DNA from: PALSA-1006 sp964532405
GTDB taxonomy: Bacteria > Pseudomonadota > Gammaproteobacteria > Burkholderiales > Gallionellaceae
NCBI GenBank assembly: GCA_964532405.1
Contig: CAZHIC010000040.1
Location: forward strand, 1 to 19,095
DNA: 19,095 nucleotides
Direction: 5' to 3'
Below, in pieces: positions 14,361-19,095 of this stretch. Made by a program: the position numbers and the translations under genes. The notes under the pieces were generated by a model. It ran no database searches. It was not told the DNA's origin and saw nothing but the letters and a program-made list of their open reading frames with translations. Position 1 is the first letter of the stretch; each line of letters begins with the position of its first letter.

Positions 14361-15636
14361 TGAGAAAATGTTTGTTGACTAACTGGTTCAGCAATGCCTC
14401 CAGCGTGCTGTCCTCGGCATGGCTGGCCTCTTGGTAAAGGGAATAGACAATACCGCTGAAGGTGAGCAGCAGTTCTGGGTCAAAGTGGCTGCCGCTGTCG
14501 CGCCGCATCATATCCATTGACTCGTCGAAACTGAAAGGTTGTTTGTAGGGACGTTTCGAGGTGAGGGCATCGAACACGTCAACAATCGCGAAAATTCGCG
14601 CGTTTAAGGGAATTTCTGCACCCTTCATCCCCTTCATGTAACCGCTGCCATCGAATCTTTCGTGGTGGAACTCCACCACCTCCCCTGCCCCCTTCAGCCA
14701 TGCTGATTTGCTGATGATGTCCACCCCCAGCAGCACATGGTTGCGCATCACCGCGAATTCCTCTGCGGACAGCTTGGCGGGCTTGAGCAGGATATTGTCG
14801 CGGATGCCGATTTTGCCCACGTCGTGCAGGAATGCGCCCGCGATCAGATTGCGGATCTGCGCGCTGGACAGCCCCAGGGTCTCGGCGAGGCGAATCGCAT
14901 AAATGGTGACCCGGTAATTATGACTGCTGGTGTCCGAATCCCGTTTGGCGATGGCACTGCCCAGCACATTCATCAGCTCGATATTGCCTTTGGTCAAGTC
15001 GGAGGCGAGCTTGATCAGCCCGCGGTTGAGAGAAATGATGATGGGGTAGAGCATGATGGCGGTGATGAAAATCGCCGCCATCACCAAGAGCAGAGTGCGG
15101 GTGATGTCGGTGTGGATATTGTGCAAGGTTTTGTCATCGACCTGGTAGACGCCCTCGAAATAGCCGATCAATTCCCCGCTGTGATCGTGCAGGGGCAGCA
15201 GCACCTGCATGAACAACTTCCCGTCGATCAAAAAATTCTTGTGATAAGCGGCGTTCTCCAGCGGGAAAGACTCGGCATGCTGGTCGAGCTTTTGCTCGAT
15301 TGCCTCTCTGCCCGGTCTGACCTCCCGCAGAATTTGCTTCTTGTGTGCGTCGTAGAGTTCAAGGACGATGAAATGGCCTTTGAGGAATTGGCTGGCCTTT
15401 TGTTTCAGCCTTTCCATCTGGCCGGCACTGGCTTGGTCAAGCTCGACCGTTAAAGACCGCGCTTCCTCCACCGCCAAGGCAAGTACCAGCGTGTCCAACT
15501 TTACCATTTCCAGATAGAACACCGCTCCGCCGATGCTCAGAGACAGTAATAACCACCCCAGAAGCAGGCGCTTGATGATTTTTTTATGGATGTTTTGCAT
15601 GGATGCGTAATAGCACAAAGCGGTCAGTAAGGCCAT
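14353..15636 (-). CDS. Membrane HD-GYP domain protein (putative cyclic-di-GMP phosphodiesterase)
   Basis: A 427-aa sensor-type protein. TM1 (about 21-41), a periplasmic sensing region (about 42-180) and TM2 (about 181-202) lead straight into a cytoplasmic HD-GYP domain without an obvious HAMP. Metal-site residues are present: His239 in RDSDTSSHNYRV, His271-Asp272 in HDVGKIGI, His300, His324-His325 in HHERFDG, and Asp353. The GYP signature reads GSGYMKG (330-336), with Met in place of Pro. HD-GYP enzymes hydrolyse cyclic di-GMP, and the intact metal residues suggest activity. An internal ATG at 15600 (MQNIHKKIIKR) is an equally plausible start; neither has a good ribosome site. It overlaps the outer-membrane factor by 8 nt, making it the first intact gene of the exporter operon. 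Confidence 0.9.
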   Translation of the reverse strand: MALLTALCYYASMQNIHKKIIKRLLLGWLLLSLSIGGAVFYLEMVKLDTLVLALAVEEARSLTVELDQASAGQMERLKQKASQFLKGHFIVLELYDAHKKQILREVRPGREAIEQKLDQHAESFPLENAAYHKNFLIDGKLFMQVLLPLHDHSGELIGYFEGVYQVDDKTLHNIHTDITRTLLLVMAAIFITAIMLYPIIISLNRGLIKLASDLTKGNIELMNVLGSAIAKRDSDTSSHNYRVTIYAIRLAETLGLSSAQIRNLIAGAFLHDVGKIGIRDNILLKPAKLSAEEFAVMRNHVLLGVDIISKSAWLKGAGEVVEFHHERFDGSGYMKGMKGAEIPLNARIFAIVDVFDALTSKRPYKQPFSFDESMDMMRRDSGSHFDPELLLTFSGIVYSLYQEASHAEDSTLEALLNQLVNKHFLNG

Positions 15637-15646
15637 TAACTTAACA

Positions 15647-15973
15647 TCAAACAGCGGTGCGGCGGCGATAGCGGCGCCAGGCCATCATGCCCAGCACAAG
15701 CATGGGCACGCCGAAGGCAACCGGCAGAATACGTCCCGATTCCACCACGGGCTTGCACCGCACCTGGAAGTCCACGAACGGGCTGGTCATCACATGACCC
15801 GTTTCCCGATCCACCGCGCTGATTACCACCCGGTATGCGCCCGCCTAGATCCGGCGCATGAGCCATTCCACGTTCACCTGCTGTCCCGGTTGCAGGATGG
15901 CCTAGGTCACCGCGTCGAACAGCTTGCCGATGATGCCGAGGTTGAGCTTCAGCTCGCGTATTTCGATCAGCAT
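15647..15973 (-). pseudogene. Small membrane-anchored protein gene interrupted by two in-frame TAG codons
   Basis: One continuous frame of 108 codons runs from an ATG at 15973, behind a near-perfect ribosome binding site (TAAGGAGGGAGCA), to a TGA at 15647-15649. It is broken only by TAG at 15902-15904 (codon 24) and 15845-15847 (codon 43). The contexts, DAVT-TAG-AILQPGQQ and LMRRI-TAG-AGAYRVVIS, would both read naturally with Gln (CAG to TAG). The product would be a small beta-rich domain, then FVDFQVRCKPVVESG, a C-terminal transmembrane segment (about 83-98) and a basic tail (RRYRRR). The family is not recognised. TAG ends at least two ordinary genes in this window (the TonB-like and Rieske genes), so general reassignment is unlikely. 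It stops 10 nt before the HD-GYP gene. Confidence 0.7.
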
Positions 15974-16063
15974 TGCTCCCTCCTTAATAGGGCCTTGAGG
16001 CTCAAAGAGATTACACGTCACTCATGATAGATGAATGGGAAATATCCCTCGCCAGTTTGGCTG

Positions 16064-16396
16064 TTAGTCTGGATTTTTTCCTTCCGGCGCATTTTCCAAA
16101 ACGTTACCGGTCTTGGCATCTACGCCGACTTCTTGCGTGACCTTGCCGTGCCGGATGTCGAAGGAATAGCGCAGGCCGCTGCCACCGTTTTCCTGCTCCA
16201 GCTCCGCATCGGTGACTTTGCCTGGGTGCGCCTTAAGCGCAATCGCCTGAGCCTGTTCCATGCTGATTTTGGCCTCCCCTGCGAGTTCCTGTCCTGTGTA
16301 GGCGGAGGCATGGATGGCGAATGCCGTCATGGTGACGCCCAACACGTTGATTACGTTTTGTTTATACGTTGTCTTGAAAAGGGTATGTTGTTTCAT
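16064..16396 (-). CDS. Secreted PepSY-domain protein
   Basis: A 110-aa exported protein. Residues 1-32 act as a signal peptide (hydrophobic stretch VINVLGVTMTAFAIHASA). The rest is a single PepSY domain: KISMEQAQAIALKAHPGKVT (43-62), then GLRYSFDIRHGKVTQEVGVD (74-93) and a closing AKTGNVLEN. PepSY domains occur in protease propeptides and in small periplasmic proteins of unknown role, sometimes near metal-resistance or two-component genes. An AAGAGG ribosome binding site precedes the start. It lies 90 nt upstream of the double-amber gene on the same strand and could be the first gene of that transcript, or separate. Confidence 0.88.
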   Translation of the reverse strand: MKQHTLFKTTYKQNVINVLGVTMTAFAIHASAYTGQELAGEAKISMEQAQAIALKAHPGKVTDAELEQENGGSGLRYSFDIRHGKVTQEVGVDAKTGNVLENAPEGKNPD

Positions 16397-16695
16397 AGCA
16401 GCTTGCCTCTTAAAGTTTATTGAAATCCGGCAGGCGTGTTTGCACCTACCGTGATGGTCACTCTACGCCGCCAAAATTAGGACACCATTAGCCAACCAAA
16501 ATAATGGGCGGCAAAGAAATTGGAGTCATTCGAAAAACCTATAGGGTGACTTTGTCTTGCTGCTAGATAATTTCAAACGCCAGCAAAACCGCACAACCCC
16601 CTAATCTTACTGTGTCATAAAAGGCAGTATGATGTCAGTCTGCCAATTACTGACGGGTGGCATGATGAACGCGGCCAAGGAGTTCAATCGCCAAC

Positions 16696-16791
16696 ATGAA
16701 TAAGGAAAATTTCGAGGCGTATCAAAAATTTGGCGGCGTTGCGAAAAAGTTAGAAACAGTAAAGACATTGCCTAATCCGTGTCCGCAATAA
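16696..16791 (+). CDS. Possible 31-aa small protein
   Basis: An open frame from ATG 16696 to TAA 16791 encodes a lysine-rich small protein starting MNKENFEAYQKFGGVAKKLE. It resembles nothing I can name. In favour: a strong terminator begins 20 nt after its stop, there is a weak candidate promoter about 60 nt upstream, and the coding part looks compositionally natural. Against: the AAGGAG upstream is 13 nt from the ATG, too far for good initiation, and the length is within chance. It could instead mark a small RNA ending at the terminator. Confidence 0.25.
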   Translation: MNKENFEAYQKFGGVAKKLETVKTLPNPCPQ

Positions 16792-16811
16792 ACCAGCTGA
16801 CGTGACCCAAT

Positions 16812-16836
16812 AAACAGCCCGCACTGCGGGCTGTTT
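16812..16836. terminator. Bidirectional hairpin terminator
   Basis: A perfect 11-bp stem (aaacagcccgc 16812-16822, gcgggctgttt 16826-16836) with a 3-nt loop. The stem itself supplies short T and A runs on both strands. It lies 34 nt past the folB stop on the minus strand and 20 nt past the possible small gene on the plus strand. Confidence 0.8.
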
Positions 16837-16870
16837 ATTTGTCGGGCATGGGAATCAAAGTTGTCGATTT

Positions 16871-17227
16871 TTATTTCGATTGCCCGCGTTCAATACAAAT
16901 TCCCACCATCTTGCTGCCGCGTATCGCTTGCAGTTTTGCTACGCCGATCTTGACCCACGGCGCTTTGAATTCATTGAGCAGGATTTGCGCGATGTGCTCG
17001 GCCAGGGCTTCGAGCAAGTTGAAGTGGCGGCTCGCGAGTTCGCTTTGGATGCGGCGCACGATGTCGGCGTAGTTGAGTGCGTCGTCGATGTTGTCAGTCT
17101 GGCAGGCAAGGCTACTGGGCAGCGCGATCTCCAAGTCGAATTGCAGGGTTTGCGGAACGCGCTTTTCCCATTCGTATACGCCGATGAGTGTGTCGATCTT
17201 GAGTTCGCGCAGAAAAATGATGTCCAT
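16871..17227 (-). CDS. folB: Dihydroneopterin aldolase FolB
   Basis: A 118-aa enzyme of folate synthesis that cleaves 7,8-dihydroneopterin to 6-hydroxymethyl-7,8-dihydropterin and glycolaldehyde; it works as a homo-oligomer in the cytosol. The length is typical. The family start LRELKIDTLIGVYEWEKRVP holds the substrate-binding Glu21. Also visible are the LNYADIVRRI helix, the LLEALAEHIA segment (Glu73) and the catalytic lysine Lys98 in VAKLQAIRG. The gene is divergent from plsY, with only 76 nt between start codons, a common neighbourhood in betaproteobacteria. It ends before a strong terminator and appears monocistronic. Confidence 0.95.
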   Translation of the reverse strand: MDIIFLRELKIDTLIGVYEWEKRVPQTLQFDLEIALPSSLACQTDNIDDALNYADIVRRIQSELASRHFNLLEALAEHIAQILLNEFKAPWVKIGVAKLQAIRGSKMVGICIERGQSK

Positions 17228-17246
17228 AAGGGCTTGGAAGTGAGGT

Positions 17247-17275
17247 TTGGTTGTAATGGGGCGTTCGAGTAAAAT
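17247..17275 (+). promoter_or_regulatory. Candidate sigma-70 promoter for plsY
   Basis: TTGGTT (17247-17252) and TAAAAT (17270-17275) are separated by 17 bp and end 28 nt before the plsY start. This is a good vegetative-type match in the short folB/plsY divergent gap. Confidence 0.6.
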
Positions 17276-17303
17276 TCGCCGCTCGCATTTTAAGGTATTC
17301 CAG

Positions 17304-17924
17304 ATGATGACCCTAGTTTTTGTTGTACTCGCCTATCTATTGGGCTCGGTTTCTTTCGCGGTGTTGATGAGTAAGGCGTTCGGACTCGCTGATCCGCGCA
17401 CTTACGGTTCCGGCAATCCCGGTGCGACCAATGTGTTGCGCAGCGGCAAGAAGGCGGCTGCGGCGTTGACGCTATTGGGCGATGCCGCCAAAGGTTGGCT
17501 GGCGGTGTTTCTGGCGATACGCCTTGCGTCGCACGATGGGCAAGGCTTGCTGTTAGTGGCTTTGGTTGCCCTAGCGGTTTTTCTCGGCCATGTGTTCCCG
17601 ATATTTCTGAAGTTCAAAGGCGGTAAAGGCGTGGCGACCGCGCTGGGTGTGTTGTTGGCCTTAAGTGTTTGGATGGGATTGGGTGTGCTGGCTACCTGGT
17701 TGTTGGTGGCGGTGGTGTTCAGATATTCTTCGCTGGCCGCTTTGGTCGCGGCGATTGCCGCACCGGTATTTGCCATGCTGCTTCATTTGCGTCCCGAGTT
17801 GGTGCTGGCTACGGTCATCATGTCGATGCTGCTCATCTGGCGGCACAAGGGCAATATTCAGAATCTGATGACGGGCAGGGAAAGCAAGATCGGCGGCAAG
17901 AAGAAGGAAGCTCAGTCGGCGTGA
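17304..17924 (+). CDS. plsY: Acyl-phosphate:glycerol-3-phosphate acyltransferase PlsY
   Basis: A 206-aa polytopic membrane enzyme making lysophosphatidic acid from acyl-phosphate and glycerol-3-phosphate, the first step of phospholipid synthesis in most bacteria. The conserved blocks are present: YGSGNPGATNVLR (34-46), GHVFPIFLKFKGGKGVATALG (near 98-118) and LIWRHKGNIQNL near the C-terminus. Several transmembrane helices are evident, the first being TLVFVVLAYLLGSVSFAVL. The start at 17304 follows an AAGG ribosome site; the next codon is also ATG (17307). It converges with tsaD, and the two coding regions overlap by 13 nt. Confidence 0.95.
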   Translation: MMTLVFVVLAYLLGSVSFAVLMSKAFGLADPRTYGSGNPGATNVLRSGKKAAAALTLLGDAAKGWLAVFLAIRLASHDGQGLLLVALVALAVFLGHVFPIFLKFKGGKGVATALGVLLALSVWMGLGVLATWLLVAVVFRYSSLAALVAAIAAPVFAMLLHLRPELVLATVIMSMLLIWRHKGNIQNLMTGRESKIGGKKKEAQSA

Positions 17925-18934
17925 TTGAGTTGTTGCAAATCCCAGCGCGGTTTGACGTTGAAGCGGTAGTCGCGTTGGGCTGGCGCTAGCTGCATTCGTA
18001 GTGCGCCTGCAAAGGCGATCATCGCGCCGTTGTCGGTGCAAAATTCCAGATCAGGATAAAACACGTTGAAGTCGTGCTGTTGAGCGGCTTGGTTAAGTTG
18101 CGCGCGCAACGCTTGGTTCGCGCCGACGCCACCTGCGATCACGAGTTGTTTGAGCCCTGTTTGTTTGAGGGCGGACAGCGATTTTTTTACCAATACTTCC
18201 ACGATGGCCGCTTGTGCTGCGTGAGCAATATCCGCACGGGTCTGTTCGTCTTGCGCGTTTTTCTGGACAGCAAGCAGAACGGCAGTCTTCAATCCGCTAA
18301 AACTGAAATCCAAATCGCCGCTGTGCAGCATCGGGCGCGGCAGTTTGAAACGTCCCGGTGTGCCGCGTTGTGCGAGCTTGGAGAGCAGCGCTCCGCCCGG
18401 GTAGTCTAAGCCGAGCAACTTCGCGCTCTTGTCGAAAGCTTCGCCTGCGGCATCGTCCAGCGTTTCGCCCAGCAAGGTGTAGCGTCCTACGCCGTCCACG
18501 CGCATCAGTTGGGTGTGTCCGCCGGAAACCAATAAGGCGACGAAAGGGAATTCAGGTGCCGGGTCGGACAGCAAGGGGGAGAGCAGGTGGCCTTCCAGAT
18601 GATGCACGGCTATTGTTGGAATATTCAATGAGTAGGCCAACGAGCAGGCGACGCTTGCGCCGACCAGCAGTGCTCCAGATAAGCCCGGGCCTTGCGTGAA
18701 GGCGATGGCGTCGATGTTGCTCAGCGTGCAGTTCGCTTGCTTTAACACTTCACGTACTAATGGCAGCGCGTAACGCACATGGTCGCGTGAGGCGAGTTCG
18801 GGTACGACGCCGCCATATTCATTGTGCAAGGCGATCTGCGAGTGCAATGTATGGGCGAGCAGGCCGCGCTCGGTGTGGTAAAGCGCGACGCCAGTTTCAT
18901 CGCAAGAGGATTCGATTCCCAGCACTAATCTCAT
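17912..18934 (-). CDS. tsaD: tRNA N6-threonylcarbamoyladenosine transferase TsaD
   Basis: A 340-aa ASKHA-fold subunit that transfers the threonylcarbamoyl group to A37 of ANN-reading tRNAs, working with TsaB, TsaE and TsaC. The sequence starts canonically with MRLVLGIESSCDETGVALY. Metal ligands His112 and His116 lie in HHLEGHLLSP. Further conserved blocks are LVSGGHTQL, LDDAAGEAFDKSAKLLGLDYPGG, DFSFSGLKTA, AGGVGANQALR and CTDNGAMIAFAG. An ATG at 18994 would add 20 residues unlike the family, so 18934 is chosen. The length is normal. The gene is transcribed away from the strong promoter at the right edge. Confidence 0.97.
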   Translation of the reverse strand: MRLVLGIESSCDETGVALYHTERGLLAHTLHSQIALHNEYGGVVPELASRDHVRYALPLVREVLKQANCTLSNIDAIAFTQGPGLSGALLVGASVACSLAYSLNIPTIAVHHLEGHLLSPLLSDPAPEFPFVALLVSGGHTQLMRVDGVGRYTLLGETLDDAAGEAFDKSAKLLGLDYPGGALLSKLAQRGTPGRFKLPRPMLHSGDLDFSFSGLKTAVLLAVQKNAQDEQTRADIAHAAQAAIVEVLVKKSLSALKQTGLKQLVIAGGVGANQALRAQLNQAAQQHDFNVFYPDLEFCTDNGAMIAFAGALRMQLAPAQRDYRFNVKPRWDLQQLNHAD

Positions 18935-18997
18935 TGATTTCAGTCCGTTCCTAAAGTCTGCGGCATTGTACGTTTCATCTCGGTGCAACAACACTGC

Positions 18998-19053
18998 AAA
19001 AATAATTTAACAAAGTGCTTGACCGCGAATCTTCAATCTATATAATGCGCACC
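18998..19053 (+). promoter_or_regulatory. Strong promoter at right edge, probably of a ribosomal RNA operon
   Basis: TTGACC (19019-19024) and TATAAT (19041-19046) with a 16-bp spacer form a near-consensus sigma-70 promoter. An AT-rich UP-like tract (aaaaataatttaa, 18998-19010) precedes it and a GC-rich discriminator (gcgcacc, 19047-19053) follows, the combination typical of growth-rate-controlled stable RNA promoters. The last bases, aaaaaagttctt, look like the beginning of the boxA-like TTCTTTAA leader before 16S rRNA. The downstream gene is outside the window. The alternative is rpsU, often found beside tsaD. Confidence 0.75.
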
Positions 19054-19095
19054 TCTTCGCTGCACGGCAGATGAAGTTGAGATAAAAAAGTTCTT

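Larger units (their letters stand above)
16397..16870. other. Intergenic region between the PepSY gene and folB
   Basis: About 470 bases with no firm gene. It must contain the PepSY promoter (minus strand), which I cannot point to with confidence. A possible plus-strand promoter (ttactg 16607-16612, tatgat 16628-16633, 15-bp spacer), a 31-codon open frame and a strong terminator lie in the right half. The left half shows nothing recognisable. Confidence 0.6.

Noticed and set aside
14737..15453. A 238-codon plus-strand open frame
   Set aside because: Antisense to the HD-GYP gene, which has clear motifs and operon context; no recognisable protein features.
15636..15866. A 76-codon minus-strand frame overlapping the double-amber gene
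   Set aside because: Gly/Arg/Ala-rich with no structure. The other frame has the ribosome site, a transmembrane end and coherent residues, so this is its shadow.
15647..15973. Genetic-code change with TAG as a sense codon
   Set aside because: TAG ends the TonB-like and Rieske genes in the same window, so a general reassignment is not supported. Local mutation is simpler, though specific suppression is not excluded.

Overview
The window looks like a chromosomal segment of a betaproteobacterium, most likely Nitrosomonadales and possibly Gallionellaceae. This rests on the housekeeping gene pairs (yebC-ruvC-ruvA; an RNB-family ribonuclease followed by a TonB-like protein; folB / plsY / tsaD) and the style of the proteins. 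The exact taxon is an inference. Most of the DNA is moderately GC-rich. The first ~900 bases are visibly AT-richer and carry accessory genes.

Layout, left to right. (a) 1-1187, minus strand: an accessory patch with an HNH restriction-type endonuclease, a truncated adenine-methyltransferase remnant coupled to it by an ATGA overlap, and a small DUF2281-type antitoxin-like gene with no clear toxin. It lies directly downstream of ruvA, where ruvB is usually found. (b) 1242-3158, minus: yebC-ruvC-ruvA (Holliday junction processing plus a YebC-type regulator/translation factor). (c) 3307-4182: a small secreted cytochrome c (plus) and a secreted four-EF-hand protein (minus), converging on a perfect bidirectional terminator. 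(d) 4312-7088, plus: an RNase II/R-family exoribonuclease overlapping a TonB-like protein by ATGA. (e) 7089-7597: a gene-free stretch packed with three different repeat elements, one a ~208-bp element with 25-bp terminal inverted repeats and an apparent IS1595-type transposase fragment. (f) 7598-8701, minus: a stand-alone Rieske non-heme iron oxygenase. (g) 8843-16396, minus: a string of PepSY-domain protein, a small gene interrupted by two in-frame TAG codons, a membrane HD-GYP protein, and then the outer-membrane factor, membrane-fusion protein and RND pump of one tripartite exporter. The last four genes are tightly packed. (h) 16871-18934: folB (minus), plsY (plus) and tsaD (minus, convergent and overlapping plsY). 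(i) The right edge carries a strong promoter with UP-like and GC-rich discriminator sequences that resembles a ribosomal RNA operon promoter. The RNA gene itself would lie outside the window.

How the parts fit together. The exporter genes overlap so closely that they must be one transcription unit, and the cyclic-di-GMP phosphodiesterase-like gene in front of them suggests a link between second-messenger turnover and efflux. The housekeeping genes are ordinary. Small palindromic repeats have invaded coding sequence at least twice: at the ruvC start and in the ribonuclease linker.

The items most worth a second look are the double-amber gene at 15647-15973, the transposon-derived element at 7300-7507, the repeat-built N-terminus of RuvC, the in-frame repeat in the ribonuclease, and the methyltransferase remnant beside an apparently intact endonuclease. 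I saw no CRISPR array, no tRNA or rRNA gene inside the window, and no convincing new multi-gene defence system.
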